64,000 bases of DNA from Propionibacterium sp. (GTDB lineage: Bacteria; Actinomycetota; Actinomycetes; Propionibacteriales; Propionibacteriaceae). This document shows positions 1-10,248 of this stretch, piece after piece. The translations under genes were made by a program, and so were the position numbers. The DNA is taken from the NCBI GenBank assembly GCA_012839035.1, contig DUOB01000076.1, forward strand, positions 1 to 64,000. The letters are read 5' to 3'. The first letter of the stretch is position 1. Each line of letters opens with the position of its first letter. Under the pieces are notes generated by a model. The model was not told where the DNA came from and did not search any database. It saw only the letters and a list, made by a program, of their open reading frames with translations.

Positions 1-30
1 GGCCCGGATCGCTTTCGATCCGGGCCGTTT
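1..30 (+). terminator. Intrinsic terminator of an upstream gene
   Basis: A perfect 11-bp inverted repeat (GGCCCGGATCG / CGATCCGGGCC) encloses a 4-base loop CTTT and is followed by GTTT. It most likely ends a gene to the left of the window. It could work in both directions. Confidence 0.7.
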
Positions 31-42
31 CTGTGTCAGTGA

Positions 43-1548
<1,506 letters not shown>

Positions 1549-1552
1549 TCCC

Positions 1553-1780
1553 TCATAGCCGCTTCCAGAAGTTCTGCCCCGGTCGGGCAAGAGCGGCAGC
1601 AACAAATGCCATGAGCACCGACGCGACCACCAGAAGGGCCGTGGCAGGAAGAAACATCGGACCAAAAATCAGGCCTGCCATGAACGTCACCAAGCAGACG
1701 ACCAGCAAGTTCACCACGAGGGCCAGCTTGAAGCGCTGACCGAAGGTGTCCGGCCACGCCAGTTGCACAAGACTGCGCAT
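1553..1780 (-). CDS. Small two-helix membrane protein of unknown function
   Basis: This 75-residue protein has a short amphipathic N-terminus, two hydrophobic segments at about residues 18-40 and 44-66, and a basic C-terminal end. A good Shine-Dalgarno (GGAAGGGGA) lies a few bases before the ATG. It sits downstream of the ctaCDF operon on the same strand but is cut off from it by a strong terminator hairpin, so it probably has its own promoter. I do not recognise the family. Length, ribosome-binding site and membrane topology make it a real gene. Confidence 0.7.
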   Translation of the reverse strand: MRSLVQLAWPDTFGQRFKLALVVNLLVVCLVTFMAGLIFGPMFLPATALLVVASVLMAFVAAALARPGQNFWKRL

Positions 1781-1834
1781 GAGGTCCCCTTCCGATGCCG
1801 GTTGTGAGCTGATCCAGTTTAGAAGAACACGCCA

Positions 1835-1880
1835 AAGGCCGAGGGCCGCCGGGAAGTGAATCCCGACGGCCCTCGGCCTT
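1835..1880 (-). terminator. Terminator of the ctaCDF operon
   Basis: A 20-bp inverted repeat with one mismatch encloses the loop AGTGAA. On the minus strand it is followed by TTTGGCGTGTT. It begins 18 bases after the ctaF stop and separates that operon from the small membrane protein. Confidence 0.75.
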
Positions 1881-1897
1881 CTTGGTGCCTTCAGCGG

Positions 1898-2350
1898 TCA
1901 GTGCTGATAGTCACCACGGTAGTACTGGAACAGCCAGCCGCCCAGCGCCCAGATGCCGAACCCGACACCCAGGAAGGTGAGCCACCACCCGAAGACCGGG
2001 CCGAGGAAGATCAGGCCCGCGGTCATCGCGGTCCAGAACGGCCAGATGCTGCTCGGCGGGAAGAAGCCGATGTCACCGGCCCCGTCCACGACCTCGCCGT
2101 CCTTGCGATCCTCCGGACGCTTGTCCATCTTGCGACCGGTCAGATAGAAGACCCCACCGATCATCATCATCATCAGGCCACTCAACAGGAGGGCAGCCAC
2201 ACCGGCCCATTCGATCTGGTTCACCTTGATGTCCTGGGTGACACCGCCGATGTTCGGCTGGAGATCCACTCGGCCAAGGAAGAAATAGATGATGGTCGCC
2301 ATGAAGAAGAAGGCGGCGAGCGGGAAATAGATCCAGGCTTCACGCTTCAC
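1898..2350 (-). CDS. ctaF: Actinobacterial cytochrome c oxidase subunit IV
   Basis: This 150-residue protein has four hydrophobic segments (about residues 5-25, 48-70, 103-120 and 122-142) and matches the actinobacterial CtaF family, a small subunit of the aa3-type oxidase in the bc1-aa3 supercomplex. It starts with a GTG that overlaps the ctaD stop codon (GTGA), so the two are translationally coupled. It is the last gene of the ctaC-ctaD-ctaF operon. The family is restricted to Actinobacteria and is not related to proteobacterial subunit IV. Confidence 0.92.
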   Translation of the reverse strand: MKREAWIYFPLAAFFFMATIIYFFLGRVDLQPNIGGVTQDIKVNQIEWAGVAALLLSGLMMMMIGGVFYLTGRKMDKRPEDRKDGEVVDGAGDIGFFPPSSIWPFWTAMTAGLIFLGPVFGWWLTFLGVGFGIWALGGWLFQYYRGDYQH

Positions 2351-4110
2351 GAGTTGTCACCTTCCAGCTTGTCGGCACGTTCCTTGAGGAGCGCCTGACG
2401 GCCGGTGTCCTCACCCGCATCGATCAGGTGACCTTGGGGGGTGACGACGTTCGCCGGATATTCCATCAGGGCGATTTCCGGATGGTGCAGATCGAACGCG
2501 GGAGCCTCGGAACGGATGCGCGGCAGCGACACGAAGTTCTTCGGCGGCGGCGGGCAGGAGGTCGCCCACTCGAGGGAGCGGCCCCAACCCCACGGGTCAT
2601 CGACGGTCACCTTGGGAGCGTTGCGGCTGATCCACATGTTCCAGAAGAACGGGAGGAACGAGACGCCCAGCATGAACGCGCCCACCGTGGAGATCTGGTT
2701 CAGCGTGGTGAACCCCTCGTCGGGCAGGTAGTCGGCGTACCGTCGCGGCATGCCCTCGACACCCAGCCAGTGCTGGACGAGGAAGGTGGTGTGGAAGGCC
2801 ACGAACAGCAGCCAGAAGTGCACCTTGCCCCAGGTCTCGTTGAGCATGCGACCCGTCATCTTGGGCCACCAGAAATAGAAGCCGGCGAACATCGCGAACA
2901 CCACTGTGCCGAACAGCACGTAGTGGAAGTGCGCCACCACGAAGTAGGTGTCGGACACCTGGAAGTCCATCGGCGGGCTGGCCAGGATGACACCCGTCAG
3001 ACCACCGAAGAGGAAGGTCGTGAGGAAGCCGGCCGCCCACAGCATGGGCGTGTCGAAGCTGACCGATCCTCGCCACATCGTGCCGATCCAGTTGAAGAAC
3101 TTCACACCGGTCGGGATCGCGATGAGGAACGTCATGAAGGCGAAGAACGGCAGCGACACGGAACCGGTCACATACATGTGGTGCGCCCACACCGCCATCG
3201 ACAGCGCCGCGATCGTCAGCGTGGCCCCGACCAGACCGATGTAGCCGAAGATCGGCTTGCGGCTGAACACCGGGATGATCTCGGTGATGATGCCGAAGAA
3301 CGGCAGCGCGAGCACATAGACCTCGGGGTGTCCGAAGAACCAGAACAGGTGCTGCCAGAGGATGGGCCCACCGTTGGCCGGATCGAACACGTGGGTGCCG
3401 AGTCGTCGGTCCGCCTCGAGAACCAGCAGGCCGGCGGCCAGGACCGGGAAGACCAGCAGGATCAGCAGAGCGGTGACGAGCACGTTCCACACGAAGATCG
3501 GCATGCGGAACATCGTCATGCCGGGCGCGCGGAGGGTGGCGATCGTGGTGATGAAGTTGACCGCGCCCAGGATGGACGACAGGCCGACGAGATAGAGGCC
3601 CATGAGCCACAGGTCGCCACCGACACCGGGGCTGTGCACCTCGTTGGAGAGCGGCGTATAGGCGAACCACCCGAACGAGGCCGCGCCCTGGGGGGTCAGG
3701 AAGCTCGACATCACGATCAGCGAGCCGAACACGAAGATCCAATAGGAGAACGCGTTCAGTCGCGGGAACGCGACGTCCGGGGCACCGATCTGCAGCGGCA
3801 TGATCACGTTGGCGAAGCCGGCGAACATGGGCGTCGCGAACATCAGCAGCATGATCGTGCCGTGCATCGTGAACATCTGGTTGAAGGTCTCGAGCTCCAT
3901 GTAATCCATGCCCGGGAACGCCAACTCCGCCCGGATCGCCAGGGCCATGACGCCCGCGATCAGGAAGAAGATGAACGCGGTGACCATGTACATCTTGCCG
4001 AGCAGTTTGTGATCAGTAGTCGTCAAGAAGTGCATGATCGTGGCGCCCAGACGGCGCTCACGCGGTGCAGTGCTGGTGGCATCTGCTACACGTTCGACTG
4101 TTGTCATCAC
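2347..4110 (-). CDS. ctaD: Cytochrome c oxidase subunit I (aa3-type)
   Basis: This 587-residue heme-copper oxidase subunit has about 12 membrane segments. It contains the heme-ligand region TMHGTIM, the CuB and active-site motif [11 protein letters not shown] and the HFHYV motif carrying further heme/CuB ligands. It catalyses oxygen reduction with proton pumping in the cytoplasmic membrane. The N-terminal extension before the family core (about residue 20) is typical of actinobacterial CtaD. The start is GTG followed at once by ATG; the GTG overlaps the ctaC stop codon (GTGA). The cytochrome bc1 complex and subunit III are not in this window. Confidence 0.97.
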   Translation of the reverse strand: MMTTVERVADATSTAPRERRLGATIMHFLTTTDHKLLGKMYMVTAFIFFLIAGVMALAIRAELAFPGMDYMELETFNQMFTMHGTIMLLMFATPMFAGFANVIMPLQIGAPDVAFPRLNAFSYWIFVFGSLIVMSSFLTPQGAASFGWFAYTPLSNEVHSPGVGGDLWLMGLYLVGLSSILGAVNFITTIATLRAPGMTMFRMPIFVWNVLVTALLILLVFPVLAAGLLVLEADRRLGTHVFDPANGGPILWQHLFWFFGHPEVYVLALPFFGIITEIIPVFSRKPIFGYIGLVGATLTIAALSMAVWAHHMYVTGSVSLPFFAFMTFLIAIPTGVKFFNWIGTMWRGSVSFDTPMLWAAGFLTTFLFGGLTGVILASPPMDFQVSDTYFVVAHFHYVLFGTVVFAMFAGFYFWWPKMTGRMLNETWGKVHFWLLFVAFHTTFLVQHWLGVEGMPRRYADYLPDEGFTTLNQISTVGAFMLGVSFLPFFWNMWISRNAPKVTVDDPWGWGRSLEWATSCPPPPKNFVSLPRIRSEAPAFDLHHPEIALMEYPANVVTPQGHLIDAGEDTGRQALLKERADKLEGDNS

Positions 4111-4970
4111 TCACCCTCCCTCATGTCAAAGCCGGCCAGGTCGTTGTTGCCGATCGAGCCCTTGATCTCGCCCACCTGTCCGCGGTCACGCAGCTCGGCC
4201 ATCTTCTGGTCGAACTCCTCCTGCGTCACCACCTGCACGTTGAAGAGCATCGCGGAGTGATAGGTGCCGCAGAGCTCTGCACACTTGCCTGCGAAGGTGC
4301 CCAAGCGGTTCGGAGTGGCCTGGAACGTGTTCTGCTTGCCCGGGATCACATCCATCTTCATATAGAAGCTGGGGACCCAGAAGGAGTGGATCACGTCCGG
4401 CGAGTTCAGGTTGAACGTCACCGTTTCGTTGATCGGGAGATAGAGATCGGGAGTACGCTCCACCGTGCCCGCGTCCCACACGGTTTCGCCATCAGCAGCG
4501 TCCATGTAGTTGAACGTCCACGACCACTTCTGGGCCACGACGTTCACGGTGTGCGCATTGGGAGACGTCTGGGTGGTGTCGAGCACCTTGTCCTGCGCCT
4601 GGACGGTGTAGAAGAACAGCACGCCCACGATCAGGAAGGGCACGATCGTGTACATGATCTCGAGCGGGAGGTTGTATCGCGTCTGCTTGGGCACCTGAGC
4701 GCTGTGCTTGCGGCGATACACGATGAACGCCCAGCCCATGAGGCCCCACACCAGCACGCCGATGATCAGGCTGGCGATCCACGAGCCCACCCAGAGGTTG
4801 CCGATATAGGGCGCCTGCTCACTCGAGGCCTCCGGGAGGCCGAACAGCCGGAGCTTGCCCGGACCCTCTCCGAGATCGCCACAAGCCGACAGCGATGCGA
4901 CAGCCAGACCGAGCAAAGCCACTCCGGTCAGCCGCCGGGCACCGCGCCGACGAATCTTCATCAGACTCAC
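4107..4970 (-). CDS. ctaC: Cytochrome c oxidase subunit II, lipoprotein with CuA centre
   Basis: The protein (287 residues from the chosen start) has a lipoprotein signal peptide ending in SLSAC, two membrane segments and a periplasmic-type cupredoxin domain. The CuA site [12 protein letters not shown] and the upstream ligand region VIHSFWVPS are intact. It receives electrons from the bc1 complex and passes them to CtaD. I chose the GTG at 4970 because AGGAAGGG lies about six bases upstream and because it puts the signal peptide at the N-terminus; the open frame extends to 5036 and an ATG is present at 4961. It is the first gene of the ctaCDF operon. Confidence 0.94.
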   Translation of the reverse strand: MSLMKIRRRGARRLTGVALLGLAVASLSACGDLGEGPGKLRLFGLPEASSEQAPYIGNLWVGSWIASLIIGVLVWGLMGWAFIVYRRKHSAQVPKQTRYNLPLEIMYTIVPFLIVGVLFFYTVQAQDKVLDTTQTSPNAHTVNVVAQKWSWTFNYMDAADGETVWDAGTVERTPDLYLPINETVTFNLNSPDVIHSFWVPSFYMKMDVIPGKQNTFQATPNRLGTFAGKCAELCGTYHSAMLFNVQVVTQEEFDQKMAELRDRGQVGEIKGSIGNNDLAGFDMREGE

Positions 4971-5151
4971 GTCACGCCCTTCCTGGGGGTTGATTCGTTT
5001 GCGCCACCGCCCCAGGGGCGGCAGAGACGCGCTCACAGTACCGTAAATGTAACGTGCGTTCCTCCCGAACGGGAATCCCTCGGAGCCCCGCCCGAAAAAT
5101 CGTTGAGGGCCCGTGATCCCCCACCCGCATGGAACTTCCGGTCACCGGACA

Positions 5152-5865
5152 TCAGACCTGTGGGCGCGCCGCAAGCGCCCAGCGGCTCAGCAGCGTGGCG
5201 TCCCACTGCATCAGCACCAAGGGGGACAGGCCGATGGGCGGGCTCAGCGGAGAACTGATGCGAGGGCCGTGGTCACCGAGCCGCGGCGCGATCGTGAGAC
5301 ACAGCTCGTCGATGCACCGCGCCGCCAGCCATTGCGTGAAGAGGGAGGGGCCGCCTTCGTGCAGCACCCGTGCGCGACCGCACTCGACCAGTCGCTGACG
5401 CAGGTTCTCGGGCGACACGTCCGTCTCCCCCAGCACCCAGACCCGTTCCTCCCCCAGCGCCTCACGCGCCCGATCGATGCCCGCGCCAGCGCTCCGGGTC
5501 GTCGCCAGGACGACGTCCCGGCAGTCCACGAGTCGGGCGGGCACGGCTGCTCGACGACTGGCGACGACGAGCAACGTGTTCCGCGGCGGCGGACCGTAAT
5601 TCTCCGACCGCACCGTCCCCGCCCCCACGACGATGGCGTCGCAGGTCGCCCGGAGGTGTTCGAACACGGCCTTGTCGGCGGCATTGCCCAGGCTGCCGCT
5701 CAAGCCGTCGGGCCCGGCGGTCGATCCGTCCAGAGTGGTGATGAAGTTGGCGCGCACCGTCGGGTGCTCGGGCCACGCGTACGCCACCCCCAACTCGTGG
5801 GGACCGAGGGTCGGCGGAAGCCCGGCGGGACCGGTGAGGACCCGGAACGTGAGCGACTCAGTCAT
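5152..5865 (-). CDS. RibD C-terminal domain reductase (pyrimidine/dihydrofolate reductase-like)
   Basis: This 237-residue protein has the DHFR-like fold of the RibD C-terminal domain. It shows the substrate-site region ANFITTLDGS near residue 40 and the NADPH-binding part with VVGAGTVRSENYG. It lacks the deaminase domain of riboflavin RibD. The mycobacterial homologue Rv2671 is reported to have dihydrofolate reductase activity. Here the gene overlaps the stop of a LigB-like gene by eight bases and is in one operon with folP2, which favours a pterin or folate role over riboflavin synthesis. That role is an inference. Confidence 0.85.
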   Translation of the reverse strand: MTESLTFRVLTGPAGLPPTLGPHELGVAYAWPEHPTVRANFITTLDGSTAGPDGLSGSLGNAADKAVFEHLRATCDAIVVGAGTVRSENYGPPPRNTLLVVASRRAAVPARLVDCRDVVLATTRSAGAGIDRAREALGEERVWVLGETDVSPENLRQRLVECGRARVLHEGGPSLFTQWLAARCIDELCLTIAPRLGDHGPRISSPLSPPIGLSPLVLMQWDATLLSRWALAARPQV

Positions 5866-6502
5866 GGCCGGGCCAGGACCAGAGCGCCACGTGATAGAGC
5901 ACTCCGAACGGATCCAGTGCCTCGGCGGTCGCCCGGTCGGGTCGCCCGGGCGCTGCTGCCGCCAGCACCTGCCAGGCGGCGCGGCCGGCGATCATCAGTT
6001 CCGCGGCCAATTCCGGATCGAGCTCCGCGAGCTCCTCGGGCACGCCCCTCGCCAAGGCCTCCGCGACCTGCTGATCGACAGCGAACGCACGCTCATCCAG
6101 GTGCCCCGGTGCCTTCTCGCTGCGGCGGGCTGATCCGTCGCCCATGACGAGCACGCCCCGGGCTCCCGCACCGGTTTCCCGCAGGTGCATGGCACAATCC
6201 CGAATTTCGTCCGCATCCGCGTCGAACGGCACCGTGAGTGTGTCGACCACTGCGACGTCGACCCCAGGCCCCAGCCCGGCGAGCAGTTCGCGGGCCACCC
6301 GGAGCCCGAGCGGCGGCCTGCTGTCGATGACCGGCGGTACGCGAGGCACCCCGGTGAGGACCACGAGCCCGTCCGGTGCCAACGCGACCAGCTCCCGCGC
6401 CACCGTTCGACACCGATCCCGGAGGTCGGCTGCCGGGTCGGCCAGCGACGCGTACTCCCCCAGCAACAGCGGCGGATGCGGCAGGAAACCCGCGGCGATC
6501 AT
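5858..6502 (-). CDS. Class III extradiol dioxygenase (LigB)-like protein
   Basis: This 214-residue protein starts with AAGFLPHPPLLLGEY, the typical opening of the LigB/MEMO-like superfamily, where the histidine near residue 9 is a potential metal ligand. It resembles the short uncharacterised class III extradiol dioxygenase-like proteins of Actinobacteria. Its substrate is unknown. The ATG overlaps the folP2 stop codon (ATGA), and its own stop overlaps the start of the RibD-like gene, so all three are translationally coupled. It could be an oxygenase acting on a pterin or aromatic compound, but the sequence does not prove catalysis. Confidence 0.75.
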   Translation of the reverse strand: MIAAGFLPHPPLLLGEYASLADPAADLRDRCRTVARELVALAPDGLVVLTGVPRVPPVIDSRPPLGLRVARELLAGLGPGVDVAVVDTLTVPFDADADEIRDCAMHLRETGAGARGVLVMGDGSARRSEKAPGHLDERAFAVDQQVAEALARGVPEELAELDPELAAELMIAGRAAWQVLAAAAPGRPDRATAEALDPFGVLYHVALWSWPGHD

Positions 6503-7362
6503 GCGAGCCCCCGAACGGCACGGGCCAACGGCCGCTGCCCCGCGATCGTCGACACCATGTCGAGGACCTGGCGGGTCTCGGCGACCTCGTGGACCCGATA
6601 GACGTGGGCGCCGTGCCAGGCCGACACGGCCGTGGTGGCCAGCGTGCCGACGACGCGTTCGCTGACCGGCCGATCGAGCGCCTCCCCCACGAAGTCCTTG
6701 TTGGACAGCGACACCAGGACCGGCCAACCGGTGGCGACCATCTCGTCGAGGCGCCGGGTGAGCTCGATGGAGTGGAAGGAGTTCTTCCCGAAGTCGTGGG
6801 CCGGGTCGATGAACAGCCGTTCCCGGTCCACCCCGACCGCCACCGCCCGCTCCGCCTGGGCGACGGTCGCGCTGATGGCCGCGGCGACGACATCGTCGTA
6901 TTCGATCCGGTGCGGACGAGTCCGCGGGGTGACCGAATTCGTGTGGGTACAGACCATGCCGACGCCGAACTCCGCGGCGACCTCCGCGAGGCCGGGGTCG
7001 GCCCCGCCCCAGGCGTCGTTGAGCACATCGGCGCCCTCGGCGCACACCGCCCGGCCCACCTCCGCACGCCACGTGTCGACGGAGATCACCAGATCGGGAT
7101 GAGCGGCGCGGACGCGGGCGACGAAGGAGACGACGCGACGGGCTTCCTCGGTTGCGTCGATCTCCACCCCGGGGGCCGCCTTGATGCCTCCGATGTCCAC
7201 GAGGTCCGCGCCCTGGTCGACGACTTCGGCGACCCTGTCGAAGGCAGCGTCCTCGGCCCAGGTCAGCCCTTTGTCATAGAACGAGTCGGGGGTGCGATTG
7301 ATGATGGCCATGACCAACCGGGCACGATCGTCGAAGACGCGCTTCCCCAACCTGAACTGCAT
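6499..7362 (-). CDS. folP2: FolP2-type dihydropteroate synthase homologue
   Basis: This 287-residue TIM-barrel protein is of the dihydropteroate synthase superfamily. It has NRTPDSFYDKG where true synthases have NVTPDSF, then DIGG, SVDTWRAEV, NDAWGG, IDPAHDFGKN and a C-terminal VRGLA ending. These features match mycobacterial FolP2, which is reported to lack dihydropteroate synthase activity, rather than FolP1. A real folP is expected elsewhere in the genome. A good Shine-Dalgarno (GGGAGGAACA) precedes the ATG. It is the first gene of the folP2/LigB-like/RibD-like operon. Confidence 0.87.
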   Translation of the reverse strand: MQFRLGKRVFDDRARLVMAIINRTPDSFYDKGLTWAEDAAFDRVAEVVDQGADLVDIGGIKAAPGVEIDATEEARRVVSFVARVRAAHPDLVISVDTWRAEVGRAVCAEGADVLNDAWGGADPGLAEVAAEFGVGMVCTHTNSVTPRTRPHRIEYDDVVAAAISATVAQAERAVAVGVDRERLFIDPAHDFGKNSFHSIELTRRLDEMVATGWPVLVSLSNKDFVGEALDRPVSERVVGTLATTAVSAWHGAHVYRVHEVAETRQVLDMVSTIAGQRPLARAVRGLA

Positions 7363-7428
7363 TGTTCCTCCCTCTCGCTCGCGTCACCCTAGTGCAGGGC
7401 TCCGACAGCGCGGCGGGCGCTGAGAGGG

Positions 7429-8100
7429 TCAGTCGAGGAATCGGCACCATTCCTGAAGAGGGGCACGCTCCGTCCGGAGCCGGTTGACCGGGGCGGCGGT
7501 ATCGGCGTACCCGATCGCGAGCCCGCAGCACAGCATCAATTCCGCCGGCGGCGCGGTGATCTCCGCCACGGTGTCGTGATAGGTCGACCACGCCACCTGG
7601 GGACAGGTGTCGACCCCCTGCTCGGTGAGCACGAGCATCAGCGACTGCAGGAACATCCCTAGGTCCGCCCACTGGGGCCGGCCCATGTCCCGGTCGACAT
7701 AGAGGAAAAGCGCCACCGGGGCGTCGAAGAACCGATAGTTGCGGGCGAACTGCCGCAGGCGTGCTACTCGGTCCTCCCGCGGGATGCCGAGCAGGTCATA
7801 GAGCATCTCCCCGTTGCGGAAGCGCCGCTCGCGGTAGGGCGATTTGAGTGGGGAGGGATACATCTCGTAGTCCGGTGTCGGAGCGGGCGCGGCCGGATCG
7901 TTGATGCGCTCGGTGACGCGGTTGACGAGTCGGCGCAGCGGTTCGCCCCGGACGACGACCACGTGCCAGGGCTGCAGGTTGCCACCGGAGGGGGCGTACG
8001 CCGCAGTCGTCAGAGCGCGAGCCAGCAGTTCGGGCTCGACTTCGCGGTCGGTGAAGGCCCGGATCGAACGGCGGGCCAGCAGTGCCTCTTCAACATCCAC
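7429..8100 (-). CDS. Nitroreductase family flavoprotein
   Basis: This 223-residue protein has the FMN-binding N-terminal signature (RRSIRAFTDREV), AAYAPSGGNLQPWH near residues 34-47 and a C-terminal GLAIGY motif. It should be a homodimeric FMN-dependent NAD(P)H oxidoreductase acting on nitro compounds, quinones or an unknown substrate. The start is a GTG five bases after the stop of the crotonase gene, so the two form an operon. The physiological substrate cannot be told from sequence. Confidence 0.87.
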   Translation of the reverse strand: MDVEEALLARRSIRAFTDREVEPELLARALTTAAYAPSGGNLQPWHVVVVRGEPLRRLVNRVTERINDPAAPAPTPDYEMYPSPLKSPYRERRFRNGEMLYDLLGIPREDRVARLRQFARNYRFFDAPVALFLYVDRDMGRPQWADLGMFLQSLMLVLTEQGVDTCPQVAWSTYHDTVAEITAPPAELMLCCGLAIGYADTAAPVNRLRTERAPLQEWCRFLD

Positions 8101-8105
8101 GCGAA

Positions 8106-8879
8106 TCAGTCCCGGCGGAACTCCGGGGCACGCTTCGCCAGAAAGGCGCTGATCCCTTCGAGCGCGTCGGGATCCCGGGTGGCGGCGGTCATCGTCCGCG
8201 CTTCCAGCGCCAGGTGGGTCTCCAGGTCGCTCGTGGCGGCGGCCCTGATCACCCGCTTGATGCCGGCCTGTGCCCCGCGGGAGCCGGCTGCGAGGCCGGT
8301 CACGATCCGCCGGGTCCCGTCCTCGAGGCCGTCGGCCGTGAAGACGCGGGCGACCAACCCGGCGGCGTACGCCTCCTCCGCCGTCAGCACGTCGTTGAGC
8401 AGGGCCAACCTCAGGGTGTGGTGCAACCCGATGCTCCGGGCCAGCAGGCCCGTGCCGCCGTCCCCGGTGAGGCCGACTTTCGTATAGCCGAGCGTGAACT
8501 GTGCGTCCTCGGAAGCGACCACGATGTCCGCGGCCATCGCGATGGGGAAGCCGATCCCGGCCGCGGTGCCCTGCACCACGCTGACCACCACCGCCTCGCT
8601 GCGGGCAAGGTCCGCGATGATCCGATGCCCCGCGGTTGCGAGGTCGTTGAGGTAGTCGGGGAAGGAATCCGCATCGGTGAAGCCGGTGAGATCCCCACCG
8701 ACGGAGAAGAACCGTCCCCGGGCCCGCAGGACGATCACCTTGACGCGGTCGCGATCCGCCTGCCGCACGGCTGCGGCGAGCGCGTCCGCCGTCGGGAAGT
8801 CGAAGGCATTGCCCCTGTCGGGGTTGGCCAGGGTGATCCAGCCGACGGCGTCCTCGGACACATACTCCACCAGCGTCAT
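8106..8879 (-). CDS. Enoyl-CoA hydratase/isomerase (crotonase) family protein
   Basis: This 257-residue crotonase-fold protein has the CoA oxyanion-hole motifs GRFFSVGGDL and QGTAAGIGFP. The usual hydratase glutamates are missing; instead GYTKVGLTGDGGTG places an aspartate in the loop, as in PaaG-type isomerases. It therefore looks more like a 2-enoyl- or ring-oxepin-CoA isomerase than a standard hydratase. A strong ribosome-binding site (GAGGAGG) precedes the ATG. It lies between a nitroreductase and a short-chain dehydrogenase, a context of acyl-CoA metabolism. Confidence 0.87.
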   Translation of the reverse strand: MTLVEYVSEDAVGWITLANPDRGNAFDFPTADALAAAVRQADRDRVKVIVLRARGRFFSVGGDLTGFTDADSFPDYLNDLATAGHRIIADLARSEAVVVSVVQGTAAGIGFPIAMAADIVVASEDAQFTLGYTKVGLTGDGGTGLLARSIGLHHTLRLALLNDVLTAEEAYAAGLVARVFTADGLEDGTRRIVTGLAAGSRGAQAGIKRVIRAAATSDLETHLALEARTMTAATRDPDALEGISAFLAKRAPEFRRD

Positions 8880-8925
8880 CGGTGCCTCCTCGATTCGTCG
8901 GCGAGCCGGTCTCAGCCTAGGCGGT

Positions 8926-9693
8926 TCAGCGCGGCGGCATCCGGATTGCGCCGTCGAGCCGGATCGTCTCGCCGTTCAGCATCGGATTCGCCATGACCTG
9001 CGTGGCGAGGAGGGCGAACTCAGCGGGATCACCCAATCGGGCCGGGTGCGGCACCCGGGCCCCGAGTTCATCCATGGCTTCGGCCGGCAGACCGTCGAGC
9101 AGCGGGGTCCGGAACAGCCCCGGGGCGATCGTGACCACGCGGATGCGATGGCGCGCTAGCTCCCTGGCCAGCGGGAGCGTCAGGGCGGCCACGCCACCCT
9201 TGGACGCGGCATAGGCGGCCTGCCCGAGTTGCCCCTCGAAGGCGGCGATGGAGGCGGTGTTGATGATGACGGCGCGGTCCTCCGCGGTCGTCGTCGTGTG
9301 TTCCACGATCGCCTTGACCGCCAGCCGCGCGACGTTGAAGGTCCCGGTCAGGTTGATCCCGATCACGCGCGTGAACACGTCGAGCGGGAAAGGGTTGCCG
9401 GCGCGGTCGAGCAGTCTCGCCGGGGTGGCGATCCCGGCACAGTTCACGACGATGGCGAAGTCGCCGAGCGCCACTGCCCGGTCGACCGCACGCTGGACCT
9501 CCGCGTCAACCGTGACATCACCGGGGACGAAGGTCACCAGCGGACCGAGGTCGGTCGCGGTGGTCTCGGCCTCCGGGGAGGGCAGGTCCAGCACGACGAC
9601 CCGGACTCCGTGTGAGACGAGCGCCCGCACCGTCGCGAGGCCCAGGCCGGAGGCGCCTCCGGTCACGAGGGCGGTTCTGCCGCGGATGTCCAT
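8926..9693 (-). CDS. Short-chain dehydrogenase, 3-hydroxyacyl-CoA dehydrogenase type-2-like
   Basis: This 255-residue classical SDR has the NAD site TGGASGLG at residues 11-18, an acidic D36 after the second strand, NCAG, catalytic serine in NTASIAAFEG and YAASKGG. It resembles the HSD17B10-like group that oxidises 3-hydroxyacyl-CoA. CATACT lies exactly six bases before the ATG on the minus strand, so a leaderless transcript is likely. It is followed by the crotonase gene after 46 bases, consistent with a beta-oxidation-like pair. Confidence 0.88.
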   Translation of the reverse strand: MDIRGRTALVTGGASGLGLATVRALVSHGVRVVVLDLPSPEAETTATDLGPLVTFVPGDVTVDAEVQRAVDRAVALGDFAIVVNCAGIATPARLLDRAGNPFPLDVFTRVIGINLTGTFNVARLAVKAIVEHTTTTAEDRAVIINTASIAAFEGQLGQAAYAASKGGVAALTLPLARELARHRIRVVTIAPGLFRTPLLDGLPAEAMDELGARVPHPARLGDPAEFALLATQVMANPMLNGETIRLDGAIRMPPR

Positions 9694-9762
9694 GGGCCGA
9701 GTATGCGTCGGCCCGGGCGGTTTGCACCACCCGGGCCGAACGGACTCAGCGTGCTGAGTGAA

Positions 9763-10113
9763 TCAGTGGAAGGAGTCGCCGCAGGCGCAGGAACCGCCGG
9801 CGTTGGGGTTGTCGATCGTGAACCCCTGCTTCTCGATGCTGTCGACGAAGTCGATGATCGCGCCACCGAGATAAGGAGCGCTCATGCGGTCGGTCACGAC
9901 GTTGACACCGTGATAGTCCCGGACCACATCGCCATCGAGCTGGCGATCGTCGAAATAGAGTTCGTAACGCAGGCCGGAGCAGCCGCCGGGCTGCACGGCA
10001 ATGCGCAGGGACATGTCGTCACGGCCCTCGCGCTCGAGGAGGTCGCGCACCTTGGCCGCGGCCTCGTCTGTGAGGATGACGCCGTCGGTGGTCGCGGTGG
10101 TCGCCTCGGTCAT
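9763..10113 (-). CDS. erpA: Iron-sulfur cluster insertion protein ErpA (A-type carrier)
   Basis: This 116-residue A-type iron-sulfur carrier has the HesB/IscA fold and the three ligand cysteines in GGCSGLRY and GSCACGDSF near the C-terminus. It delivers Fe-S clusters to client enzymes; lipoyl synthase in this window would be a plausible client. The ATG at 10113 follows GGAGG at good spacing; the longer open frame upstream has no such signal. The gene appears monocistronic. Confidence 0.93.
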   Translation of the reverse strand: MTEATTATTDGVILTDEAAAKVRDLLEREGRDDMSLRIAVQPGGCSGLRYELYFDDRQLDGDVVRDYHGVNVVTDRMSAPYLGGAIIDFVDSIEKQGFTIDNPNAGGSCACGDSFH

Positions 10114-10248
10114 ATCTGCCTCCAGTGAAAAAGATTCAAGAGCGTGCGGAGAATGGTAACCCGCGTCCGGCACAACACCAGCCGCCCAGCCATTGTTCCC
10201 GCCCCGGTCAAGAATTCCCGGAAACCCGCGCAATTCTCGTCCGCTCGG

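Noticed and set aside
2428-4260. 610-residue open frame on the plus strand, opposite ctaD
   Set aside because: It is the antisense shadow of ctaD and ctaC: His/Arg/Glu-rich, no domain, no ribosome-binding site. The minus-strand genes have full family matches.
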